Shown here piece by piece: positions 1 to 6,326 of a DNA stretch of 7,614 bases. The DNA is taken from assembly GCA_027307295.1 (NCBI GenBank), contig DAHUXF010000130.1, forward strand, positions 1 through 7,614. The letters are read 5' to 3'. This DNA is from Acidobacteriaceae bacterium. Lineage in GTDB: Bacteria > Acidobacteriota > Terriglobia > Terriglobales > Acidobacteriaceae. Position numbers and translations under genes: made by a program. Within the stretch, counting starts at the first letter, position 1. Every line of letters begins with the position of its first letter. The notes under the pieces were generated by a model that was not told the origin of the DNA, made no database searches, and was given only the letters and a program-made list of their open reading frames with translations.

Positions 1-362
1 ACAAAGCTCCTGAAGATGTCTTCTCTGTTTTTAGGTAGAAAAAAAATTCAAAATATTAGTACATTTTAATTTTTGCGGAGATTAGGAAGGTGTCTTACCT
101 GAATGACTGTCTTCGACATTCTTATGGATACATATGTGGACTGAAGTTGCCAAGGGAACGCGGTACAAATTGTGAGTCGCCTATCCCGGCAAAGCGCGGA
201 GCCGTCCCAGCCGGTGATCCAACCGCAAGACCACATTGTTAGACTTCACGCCACGTGAGAGCGGGCCACAAACAGTATTTAAAATGAATGATTTCCGCTT
301 GTTTGCAAGGCCCTGGCCGGTGTTGAAGCGGTTTGCTCTCCCGGCAGCGCGTGTTAAATTGA
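1..362. other. Leader region upstream of the heme operon, no gene supported
   Basis: No reading frame here is long enough or protein-like enough to call. The first 80 bases are clearly AT-rich compared with the rest of the window, with A and T runs at about 26-50 and 62-76, so they are probably intergenic. A near-palindrome GAAGATGTCTTC (12-23) is followed by a short T run and might be a weak terminator of a gene lying before the window. A minus-strand frame of about 57 codons starting near 239 resembles nothing I know. The hemE promoter must lie here if the operon has its own, but I cannot pick a convincing -35/-10 pair. The only other distinct structure is the inverted repeat at 246-258. 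Confidence 0.6.
246..258. promoter_or_regulatory. Inverted repeat upstream of hemE, possible operator
   Basis: TCACG-CCA-CGTGA is a perfect 5-base inverted repeat around a 3-base centre, about 105 bases before the hemE start. Its compactness and position suggest a binding site for a dimeric regulator of the heme operon. That role is inference: I do not recognise the motif, and a 5-base arm can occur by chance. Confidence 0.22.
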
Positions 363-1430
363 ATGTCGACCATGTCTGCCCCTAATTCCAGATTTGTCCG
401 TGCCTGCCGCTGTGAGCCAGTAGATTTTACCCCTGTCTGGCTGATGCGCCAGGCAGGCCGTTATATGGCGGAATATCGCGCTGTGCGTAAAAAGCATTCC
501 ATCCTGGAGATTTGCAAGACTCCGGAAATCGCCGCCGACGTGACCATTACAGCCGCGGAGAAACTGGATGTTGACGCTGCCATTATCTTTGCCGACCTGC
601 TGCTCCCGCTGGAAGTGATGGGCATGCCGTTTCGTTTTGAATCCGGCGAAGGGCCGGTGATTGAGCAGCCGCTGCGCTCCATCAAAGACATTGAGAAGTT
701 GCAGACCCATCGCGCTGATGACTTGGGCTACGTCTCCGAATCCGTGCGGCGGGTGGTCAAACATTTTGGCGACAAGCTGCCGGTAATTGGTTTTTGCGGG
801 GCCCCCTTTACGCTGGCCAGCTACATGATCGAGGGCGGCGGCTCGCGGAACTACATCGAAACCAAAAAGCTGATGTATATGGAACCGGCGGCCTGGAAGA
901 TGCTGATGCATACACTGGTGGAAGTGCTGGCTGCCTATGCCGCGGAGCAGGTCACCGCTGGCGCTGACGCTTTGCAGATTTTTGATAGCTGGGTGGGCTG
1001 CCTGAGCGTTGAAGATTACCGCCAGTATGTGCTGCCACATGCTACGGACCTGGCTCAACGGCTCAAAAAAACCGGCGTTCCCATCATTTACTTCGGCACA
1101 GACACGGCAACACTGCTTCCTTCCATGAAGGAAACAGGCGCGCAGGTCATCGGCGTGGACTGGCGTTTTCCCCTGGATAAAGCCTGGAGCAGCTTACAGC
1201 ATCAAGGCGCAGTGCAGGGCAACCTTGATCCCGTGGTGCTCTTTGCCGACAAGAAAGAGCTGTACGCACGGACTGACACCATCCTGCGCCAGGCCGCAGG
1301 CCGGCCGGGGCATATTTTCAATCTTGGCCATGGGATCCTTCCGGAGACTCCCGTGGAAAACGTTCGCGCGCTGGTGGGTTTTGTAAGAGAATTAAGTGTG
1401 AAGTATTCGTCCGCTGGAGCGGCACGATGA
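363..1430 (+). CDS. hemE: Uroporphyrinogen decarboxylase (HemE)
   Basis: Cytoplasmic enzyme that removes the four acetate carboxyls of uroporphyrinogen III to give coproporphyrinogen III, without cofactor. The 355 residues match the usual family length (about 340-370). The signature TPVWLMRQAGRY lies at residues 23-34, with the active-site arginines R29 and R33. The catalytic aspartate corresponds to D78 in IIFADLLLP. Y154 (LASYMIEGG), S209 (IFDSW) and H323 (FNLGHG) match the known substrate-contacting residues. The start ATG at 363 has no clear Shine-Dalgarno sequence; an in-frame ATG at 372 is equally possible, and both precede the conserved FVRACRCEPVDFTPVW block. The stop codon overlaps the hemH start (ATGA, 1427-1430), so this is the first gene of a hemE-hemH-hemY operon. 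Nothing is missing or truncated. Confidence 0.97.
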   Translation: MSTMSAPNSRFVRACRCEPVDFTPVWLMRQAGRYMAEYRAVRKKHSILEICKTPEIAADVTITAAEKLDVDAAIIFADLLLPLEVMGMPFRFESGEGPVIEQPLRSIKDIEKLQTHRADDLGYVSESVRRVVKHFGDKLPVIGFCGAPFTLASYMIEGGGSRNYIETKKLMYMEPAAWKMLMHTLVEVLAAYAAEQVTAGADALQIFDSWVGCLSVEDYRQYVLPHATDLAQRLKKTGVPIIYFGTDTATLLPSMKETGAQVIGVDWRFPLDKAWSSLQHQGAVQGNLDPVVLFADKKELYARTDTILRQAAGRPGHIFNLGHGILPETPVENVRALVGFVRELSVKYSSAGAAR

Positions 1431-2359
1431 GCGAACCAAAAACGGCGGTCCTGTTGCTTGCCCATGGAAGCCCGGACTCGCCCGCTGACATTCCCGAATT
1501 CATGCGCTACATCACCGGCGGCCGTCCTGTGCCGGAAGCGGTGATTGCAGAGATTAAGCACCGTTATTCGCTGATCGGAAAATCTCCTCTCACCGAAATC
1601 ACATTACAGCAGGGCGAATGTGTGCGTGCAACGCTCGGATTGCCGGTGTATGTAGGCATGCGAAACTGGAAGCCATTCATCTCTGAAGTGGTACGGCAAC
1701 TCACGGAGACAGGCGTGGAGCAGGTGATTGCCATCTGCCTGGCGCCGCAAAATTCCTCCACCAGCGTAGGCTTGTACCGCAAGGCGATGTCTGCCGAGAT
1801 GAAACCCGGCATTGCCGTCACCTTCATTGATTCCTGGCATGACCACCCCCTGCTGATCCAGGCATTTGCGGAAAAGCTGGAGCCGGTATGGCGTCGCGCC
1901 AGTGACGAGGTTGGAGCGGAAGTGCCGGTGATCTTTACGGCCCACAGCGTACCCATGCGGACCATACAGGCTGGCGATCCGTATGAAGACCAGACCAAGG
2001 AAACTGCGCGCCTGGTAGGCGAAAAGATTACCGCCCTGCCGGAAAAACTGCGGTTTTTCGCCTTTCAAAGTCAGGGGATGTCCGGTGGGCCGTGGCTGGG
2101 GCCCACAGTGGAAACCGCCATGCTCGAAGTAAAGCGCCAAGGACACAAAGGAGTTGTGGTTGCTCCGATTGGGTTCCTCTGCGACCACGTGGAGGTGCTC
2201 TATGACATTGACATCAACTTCCGCGAATTTGCCACGGAGCAGGGACTTAAACTGTTTCGTCCTGAATCTCTGAATACTTCACCCACGCTCGCAGCCGCGC
2301 TGGCCAGCCTGGCTTCGGCGCATGTTCGAGTGGCCTCCGGGTCCGCCTCGCAGGCATGA
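1427..2359 (+). CDS. hemH: Ferrochelatase (HemH/CpfC)
   Basis: Inserts ferrous iron into protoporphyrin IX or coproporphyrin III at a late step of heme synthesis. The protein has 310 residues, the length of bacterial ferrochelatases. The catalytic histidine is H173 in FTAHSVP and the conserved acid is E256 in CDHVEVLYDID. FQSQGMSGGPWLGP (213-226) is the family's FQSxxGxxxWLxP block, and SPLTEIT (53-59) is the N-terminal substrate-side block. No C-terminal cysteine cluster for a [2Fe-2S] centre is seen. Residue 13 is His (LLAHGSP) where the Bacillus subtilis enzyme has Tyr13, the position of the coproheme iron ligand in Firmicute CpfC, so substrate preference is uncertain. The start overlaps the hemE stop as ATGA, with GGAG at 1416-1419 seven bases upstream. 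The stop overlaps the next gene in the same way. Confidence 0.96.
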   Translation: MSEPKTAVLLLAHGSPDSPADIPEFMRYITGGRPVPEAVIAEIKHRYSLIGKSPLTEITLQQGECVRATLGLPVYVGMRNWKPFISEVVRQLTETGVEQVIAICLAPQNSSTSVGLYRKAMSAEMKPGIAVTFIDSWHDHPLLIQAFAEKLEPVWRRASDEVGAEVPVIFTAHSVPMRTIQAGDPYEDQTKETARLVGEKITALPEKLRFFAFQSQGMSGGPWLGPTVETAMLEVKRQGHKGVVVAPIGFLCDHVEVLYDIDINFREFATEQGLKLFRPESLNTSPTLAAALASLASAHVRVASGSASQA

Positions 2360-3765
2360 AGCGCGTTGCCATTATCGGCGGCGGCATTGCCGGACTCAGC
2401 GCAGCCTATTACCTGGAAAAAATGCGCCGCAACGGCGCCGATCTGCAATGGGTGTTGCTGGAAAAATCTGCGCGCCTGGGCGGCGTCATCGCCACGGAGC
2501 AGCATGATGGCTTTGTGCTGGAAGCAGGCCCCGACTCATTCCTCAGCATCAAGCCGGACGGTGCGCGCCTTTGCCAGGAGCTAGGCCTGGGCGATCAACT
2601 CATCAGCTCCAATGATGCCGGACGGAAAACTTACATTCTCGTCAAAAACCGCTTGGTTCCGATCCCGCAAGGTCTGGAGTTCATGGTGCCAACACGCATC
2701 TGGCCCATGGCCACTACTCCACTTTTTTCTTTTGCCACCAAGCTGCGCATGGCCACGGAATGGTTTACGTCAGGCAATAAGAACGCGGCGGACGAATCGG
2801 TGGGAAGTTTTGTGCGCCGGCACTTTGGCCAGGAGATGGTGGACCGCGTGGCTGAACCGTTGCTTGCCGGCGTCTATGGCGGAGATGTGGAGAACTTGAG
2901 CGTTCACGCGGTTCTGCCCCGTTTTGCTGAGATGGAGCGTGAAAGCGGAAGTCTGGTTCGCGCCACCTTGCAAGCCAAGGCTCGCGCCCGCTCCAGTGCT
3001 AAGCCCGGAATCAAGTCACCGCCATTATTTACTTCACTGAAAAACGGGATGCAGCAGATGGTGGATGCGCTGATCTCAGCTCTGCCAAAAAGCTCAATCC
3101 GGATGCAACAGCAAAACGTCATAGTGCGTGCGGCTGTGGATGACTGGCAGGTAGAAAGTTCCGGCAGCACGGAAAAGTTTCAGGCCGTCATCTTGGCTGT
3201 ACCTGCGCCTTCGGCTGCGGCGCTACTGCTTGAAGTACACCCTGGACTGACGAAAGGCCTAAGCAGAATTGAGTACACGTCTTCAGCCGCAGTCGCGCTG
3301 GCCTATACCCAGGCAGATTTGCCCGAAGGCCATGGATTTCTGGTGCCCCGCTCTGAAGGCCGCAAGATGATGGCCTGCACCTTTGTCCACAAGAAATTTC
3401 CTCATCGCACGCCTGGAGACGCGAAGCTGCTGCGCTGCTTCTTCTCCAGTTCACGCATCCCTGAGCTGCTTACCTACAGTGAAGATGATCTCGAAAAAAT
3501 TGCGCGGAAGGAATTGCGGGAGATTCTGGGACTGGCCTCAGAGCCGCTGTTTGGCCGCAGCTTTCGCTGGGACCGTGCCATGGCGCAGTATGAAACCGGG
3601 CATCTGGAGCGTGTGGCTGAAATGGAAAGGATCATCACAGGAACGCCGGGCCTGCACATCATTGGAAATTCATTTCACGGGATTGGCGTGCCGGACTGCA
3701 TAAAATCCGCACGGCTGGCCGTGGAGCAGATTACCTCCGGCGTTTCACAACCCGCGCCGGTTTAG
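2356..3765 (+). CDS. hemY: HemY-type protoporphyrinogen/coproporphyrinogen oxidase
   Basis: FAD-dependent, oxygen-using six-electron oxidase that aromatises protoporphyrinogen IX to protoporphyrin IX, or coproporphyrinogen III to coproporphyrin III (CgoX). The protein has 469 residues, normal for the family. An N-terminal Rossmann motif GGGIAGLSAAYYLEK (8-22) ends in the ribose-binding acid E36 (LLEKSARLGG). GFVLEAGPDSF (52-62) and the C-terminal HIIGNSFHGIGVPDCI (about 434-449) are the conserved FAD/substrate blocks of the HemY family. It is unrelated to the flavodoxin-like HemG of E. coli, although databases often name it hemG. The ATG lies inside the hemH stop (ATGA) with only a weak AGG before it, pointing to translational coupling. 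The gene order hemE-hemH-hemY is that of Bacillus subtilis. Its last 35 bases overlap the convergent MmcQ-family gene. Confidence 0.95.
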   Translation: MKRVAIIGGGIAGLSAAYYLEKMRRNGADLQWVLLEKSARLGGVIATEQHDGFVLEAGPDSFLSIKPDGARLCQELGLGDQLISSNDAGRKTYILVKNRLVPIPQGLEFMVPTRIWPMATTPLFSFATKLRMATEWFTSGNKNAADESVGSFVRRHFGQEMVDRVAEPLLAGVYGGDVENLSVHAVLPRFAEMERESGSLVRATLQAKARARSSAKPGIKSPPLFTSLKNGMQQMVDALISALPKSSIRMQQQNVIVRAAVDDWQVESSGSTEKFQAVILAVPAPSAAALLLEVHPGLTKGLSRIEYTSSAAVALAYTQADLPEGHGFLVPRSEGRKMMACTFVHKKFPHRTPGDAKLLRCFFSSSRIPELLTYSEDDLEKIARKELREILGLASEPLFGRSFRWDRAMAQYETGHLERVAEMERIITGTPGLHIIGNSFHGIGVPDCIKSARLAVEQITSGVSQPAPV

Positions 3766-4144
3766 ATTGAACTGGCTTGACCGCCGGTGATGATAATGCT
3801 GCCAGGGTCTTCTTGGGCAGCTTGTCCCGTATCATCTGATATGAGTCCTGAATAAGTTCTATGATCTCCGGCTGACGCAGGGCGTCCATCTCCGTCATGG
3901 CTACCCATTGATTGCGCGCCATGTACGGCGCAGGAATAATGCCTTCCACCTCCACCAGTTCGGCAAACTTCTCAGGCGTACATTTAAAAGATATTTTGGT
4001 CGCGGAAAGCGCAGGTTCAAGATTGGCAATACAAAACATCTTGCCCGCAATGCGGAAAAGAAGATTGTGCTCCCACTGCACATCTTCTGTGGCGTGCGGC
4101 AGTGAGAGGCAACACGCCCGGACCCAGTCGATATAAGACCCCAT
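3731..4144 (-). CDS. MmcQ/YjbR family protein
   Basis: Small soluble protein (137 residues from the chosen start) of the MmcQ/YjbR family (PF04237), which has a CyaY-like fold and is usually annotated as DNA-binding, although its role is unproven. Family features seen are the N-terminal helix with LSLPHATEDVQWEHNLLFRI, followed by KMFCIANL, the SFKCTPEKFAELV strand-helix, IIPAPYMARNQWVAM, and the closing helix with SYQMIRDKLPKK. A Lys/Arg-rich tail (about the last 25 residues, ending KRRR) could contact nucleic acid. The frame stays open up to an ATG at 4240, but those 32 extra residues are basic, non-conserved and read through the brnA relic. I therefore place the start at 4144, just before the family domain, although no good Shine-Dalgarno sequence precedes it. 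The 3' end overlaps the end of hemY by 35 bases. Confidence 0.85.
   Translation of the reverse strand: MGSYIDWVRACCLSLPHATEDVQWEHNLLFRIAGKMFCIANLEPALSATKISFKCTPEKFAELVEVEGIIPAPYMARNQWVAMTEMDALRQPEIIELIQDSYQMIRDKLPKKTLAALSSPAVKPVQSKPARVVKRRR
3737..3763 (+). terminator. Hairpin at the convergent hemY/MmcQ overlap, possible terminator
   Basis: CCGGCG (3737-3742) pairs with CGCCGG (3755-3760) across a 12-base loop and is followed on the plus strand by TTT. It lies where the two convergent genes overlap, just before the hemY stop, so it could weakly terminate heme-operon transcripts. The T tract is very short and both arms are coding, so the call is tentative. Confidence 0.3.
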
Positions 4145-4222
4145 TTGTGGACTATACCGAGGCGGACAGGCAGCAGTAAACCCTTTCCGTTTATTTCGCT
4201 TTACGGTGCGCCGCCAGGTTCT

Positions 4223-4476
4223 CTTGTGATCACTTTCCATGGCGCGTCGCAGGTAGCTGTTGATTCGTGTCTCATGCCTTTATCTTGGTCTTTTGACCCC
4301 GGCGAGAACGTCAGCGTCGATCCGAGTTGTTAGCGGTCTCTTGTGGGCCGATAAAACTTTCCTGCCACAAACTTTTCGTCACCGGCAAGTTCCGGAATGT
4401 CGGAAAAATCGATGCCTTCGTTCTTCATCTGCTTCAGCGCACGAATCTATTTAGTCTGATTTTTATGTGAGCTTTA
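4223..4476 (-). pseudogene. Decayed brnA-type antitoxin gene
   Basis: Reading the minus strand gives clear pieces of a BrnA antitoxin, the ribbon-helix-helix partner of the BrnT toxin (PF14384), but not one open frame. From 4446 to 4333 the frame reads IRALKQMKNEGIDFSDIPEL and 18 further residues to a TAA at 4332-4330; IDFSDIPEL is the typical BrnA N-terminal block. Shifted by about one base near 4333, a second frame reads LTTRIDADVLAGVK, the first strand and helix of the DNA-binding domain. This frame hits TAA at 4282-4280 and continues ETRINSYLRRAMESDHK (4273-4223), the BrnA C-terminal helix. A TAG at 4449-4447 and a TAA at 4476-4474 interrupt the upstream part, which could reach an in-frame ATG at 4515. 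At least one frameshift and one to three stops mark it as dead. No brnT is recognisable upstream. The family assignment rests on motifs remembered, not on a search. Confidence 0.68.
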
Positions 4477-4505
4477 TAAAATTTTGTTCAATTTTGCTTT
4501 AGGCG

Positions 4506-4536
4506 TTTTCTCCATGTCTTAGTGTCTCCGTCGTGG
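4506..4536 (-). repeat. Short intergenic repeat-like tract (CCACGACGGAGACAC type)
   Basis: On the minus strand this reads CCACGACGGAGACAC, then TAAGACATGGAGAAAA. It has the CCAC...GGAGACAC...GA purine-rich character of short dispersed repeats that I associate with intergenic regions of several bacteria, and it loosely resembles both arms of the element at 6327-6412. The similarity is judged by eye. The remainder of the 482-base gene-free stretch 4145-4626, apart from the brnA relic and the palindrome at 4577-4592, is AT-rich around 4447-4505 and shows nothing else I can name. Confidence 0.3.
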
Positions 4537-4576
4537 ACTTCCCTGATACCAGGCCAAGCAACCGCAATAGGGCCTC

Positions 4577-4592
4577 TGTGACCGGTGTCACG
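4577..4592. promoter_or_regulatory. CRP-like palindrome upstream of the PAS gene
   Basis: TGTGA-CCGGTG-TCACG matches the CRP-family operator form TGTGA-N6-TCACA with a single end mismatch, and the core GTGAC...GTCAC is perfectly inverted. It ends 34 bases before the proposed GTG start of the PAS protein, so it would overlap or adjoin that gene's promoter. A regulator of the CRP/FNR family is a plausible but unproven user, since no such gene lies in the window. Confidence 0.4.
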
Positions 4593-4626
4593 TTCTAGAA
4601 TCCGCACCGTCCTTTAAAATTACTGC

Positions 4627-5244
4627 GTGTACACAGGTGTTACTCCGTCAAAGCTGCCTGACAAAATACCCGCGGCCGTGGACAGCAGCCCGCATGCGTG
4701 TTTTGCCCTGACTGAGTCGCTCGAAATCTGTTATTGCAACTCAGCCTGGGACCAGTTTGCCCAGGAAAATTACGCCGAACCTGGCGCGCTTGCGGCGTCA
4801 GTGCTGCACAAGCCCTTCCTCCAGTTCGTGCCTGAAGACCTGCGCCTGGTTTATAGCGATATCTTCCAGCGTGCCCGCACCCTGGGACGCATGCAATCAC
4901 TGGACTACGAGTGTTCCTCCGCGGAGGTCTTTCGCGTTTACCGCATGCAGGTCTATCCGCTGAAGCCAGGCTGCGGTTTTGTTGTTGTCAATTCTCTGGT
5001 GATTGTGCAGCCCCACACGCGAGCGGTCTGCGAGCCGGATAATGCCTGCTACCGCGATAACAATGGTCTAATACACATGTGCGCGAATTGCCGCCGCACC
5101 TGCCGCGTCAGTACCCCAGCGACCTGGGACTGGGTTCCCGCTTATGTGGCGCACCCCCGTCGAGATGTGACCCACGGCGTCTGTCCTTTTTGCCGTGAGT
5201 ACTACTACGGCGCTTATCTGGCGCCAAAGAAGCTGACCGGATAG
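4627..5244 (+). CDS. Stand-alone PAS-domain protein with cysteine-rich zinc-ribbon-like tail
   Basis: A 205-residue protein in two parts. Residues about 22-130 look like a PAS sensor domain: HACFALTESLEICYCNSAWDQF resembles the opening strands and helix, FLQFVPEDLRLVYSDIFQRA the central helices, and FRVYRMQVYPL...GFVVVNSLVI the closing strands. Residues 148-193 carry LIHMCANC...WDWVPAYV...VTHGVCPFC, with cysteines C152, C155, C186 and C189. This is a version of the ICxxCKKIRD...W...HGICPxC tail found after PAS or receiver domains in many bacterial signalling proteins, and the four cysteines could bind a metal. No kinase, GGDEF or DNA-binding output is present and no transmembrane segment is visible. 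The start is GTG at 4627, twelve bases after an in-frame stop at 4615 and without a good ribosome-binding site; GTG at 4678 is an alternative just before the PAS core. Ligand and partner are unknown. Confidence 0.82.
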   Translation: MYTGVTPSKLPDKIPAAVDSSPHACFALTESLEICYCNSAWDQFAQENYAEPGALAASVLHKPFLQFVPEDLRLVYSDIFQRARTLGRMQSLDYECSSAEVFRVYRMQVYPLKPGCGFVVVNSLVIVQPHTRAVCEPDNACYRDNNGLIHMCANCRRTCRVSTPATWDWVPAYVAHPRRDVTHGVCPFCREYYYGAYLAPKKLTG

Positions 5245-5292
5245 AAAACGCTCATCGCCCGCCGCTGCCGCACATGCTGTGTCGTGGCCTCA

Positions 5293-5316
5293 GATCACCA
5301 GATCACGCGCGATCAC
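5293..5316. repeat. Triplet of GATCAC in the convergent spacer
   Basis: GATCAC occurs at 5293, 5301 and 5311 (spacings 8 and 10) in the 78-base gap between two convergent genes. The second and third copies form a near-palindrome GATCACGCGCGATC. It may be a small tandem expansion or an accident. No terminator with a T tract is evident in the gap. Confidence 0.3.
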
Positions 5317-5322
5317 CCGATT

Positions 5323-6324
5323 TCACTTCCCCTTCTCCCGGTAGTTGAAGTACGCCCAAACCTGCTCGCTCATCCGTCCAATGGCGTCTTCCAGTTCGCT
5401 GTAATAGCCGCGATGGTGCGCCGAGAAAAACACCACCACCACGCGCGCTGAAGGCGTCTGGATCAAACCTACATCATTGGCAATATAGGGCGGGAAATCT
5501 CCTGTTTTGTGCGGTGTGGAGGCATCGTCCATCATGAAGCGCGGGATACGTGTGCGCATCTGCTGCCGGCCCATCACGCGCAGCATCTCGCGGCAGGACT
5601 TTTCGCTGGCAGCCTTGTTAGTGGCGATCATCTCCAGAAGGCGGCCCATATCGCGAGCACTGGCCAGCCCGTAAGGATGTTTGCCTTCAAAATGGAAACG
5701 CTCCTCTTCGGCATCCGTCAACTCTGCCGGAAAACCCCTGGTAAACAACTCTTCCGGCGAGAGTTTGGCATAGGCAGGATCACCGGCCTCTGCCAGTGCG
5801 CGAAACCAGTCAAAGCTGGTGCCCGTAGCGGTAATGGAGTTCAGTCCCAAAGCATGCATGGTCCGGGTAACATGCGCGGGGCCGCCCACGCGGGAAAACA
5901 TCATGTCTGTGCCGGAGTTATCGCTCTGAATGATCATCAACTCGATGGCATCATGCACAGTCAGGCTGAGTCCTTCATCCAGCGTGCGCAGCACGCCGGT
6001 GCCAAAGCGCTTGTCCCCTGTCTTCATCACAAAACGGTCTGCTGGGTTGATCTTGCCGGCGTCCACCTCCCGGTAAGCATCCACCAGCAGGGGTATTTTG
6101 ATAGCGGACATCGTATCCATCACGTTATCAGCATTGATGGCGATCTCTTCTCCGCTATCCAGCGATTTAATGTAGATACCCCAGTCAGCGCTCACACCCG
6201 CGGAAATCTGCTCCAGTTTTTGTTTGAGCAGGTCAACCGGTTTCTGGGCAGGAGGGTTCTGGGTAAAGGCGGGCAGGGCCAGCACAAAGAACACTGCAAC
6301 ATGCAGCGGGCTACGTTTGATCAT
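5323..6324 (-). CDS. Exported class A beta-lactamase-like serine hydrolase
   Basis: Serine hydrolase of the class A beta-lactamase superfamily (Beta-lactamase2 type), 333 residues from the chosen ATG. The N-terminus MIKRSPLHVAVFFVLALPAF is a signal peptide with probable cleavage near residues 21-24, so it acts in the periplasm. The nucleophile motif is SAIK (S73, K76), the second motif SDN at 134-136 (IIQSDNSGTDMM) and the third KTG at 273-275 (PHKTGDFPPYIANDVG), in the correct order. SDN to KTG is about 139 residues against 104 in TEM-like numbering; the extra length lies in the omega-loop region (about 167-221), where the canonical RxExxLN with catalytic Glu166 is not recognisable. It may hydrolyse beta-lactams or act on peptidoglycan or another ester or amide. 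An ATG at 6351 would add nine residues, but the signal peptide and a GGTG upstream favour 6324. The gene converges on the PAS gene and diverges from the HExxE gene. Confidence 0.87.
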   Translation of the reverse strand: MIKRSPLHVAVFFVLALPAFTQNPPAQKPVDLLKQKLEQISAGVSADWGIYIKSLDSGEEIAINADNVMDTMSAIKIPLLVDAYREVDAGKINPADRFVMKTGDKRFGTGVLRTLDEGLSLTVHDAIELMIIQSDNSGTDMMFSRVGGPAHVTRTMHALGLNSITATGTSFDWFRALAEAGDPAYAKLSPEELFTRGFPAELTDAEEERFHFEGKHPYGLASARDMGRLLEMIATNKAASEKSCREMLRVMGRQQMRTRIPRFMMDDASTPHKTGDFPPYIANDVGLIQTPSARVVVVFFSAHHRGYYSELEDAIGRMSEQVWAYFNYREKGK

Positions 6325-6326
6325 TT

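Noticed and set aside
67..239. Minus-strand frame of about 57 codons in the leader
   Set aside because: No ribosome-binding site, no recognisable motif, and it runs into AT-rich intergenic sequence.
354..1058. Long open frame on the minus strand opposite hemE (234 codons)
   Set aside because: It lies wholly against the conserved hemE coding sequence, its product has no recognisable domain and is rich in His/Gln as expected from antisense reading; a shadow frame.
4471..4626. Search for a brnT toxin relic upstream of brnA on the minus strand
   Set aside because: No BrnT-like block could be read in any frame; a short frame containing AVAWPGIREVHDGDTK resembles nothing I know and overlaps the repeat-like tract.
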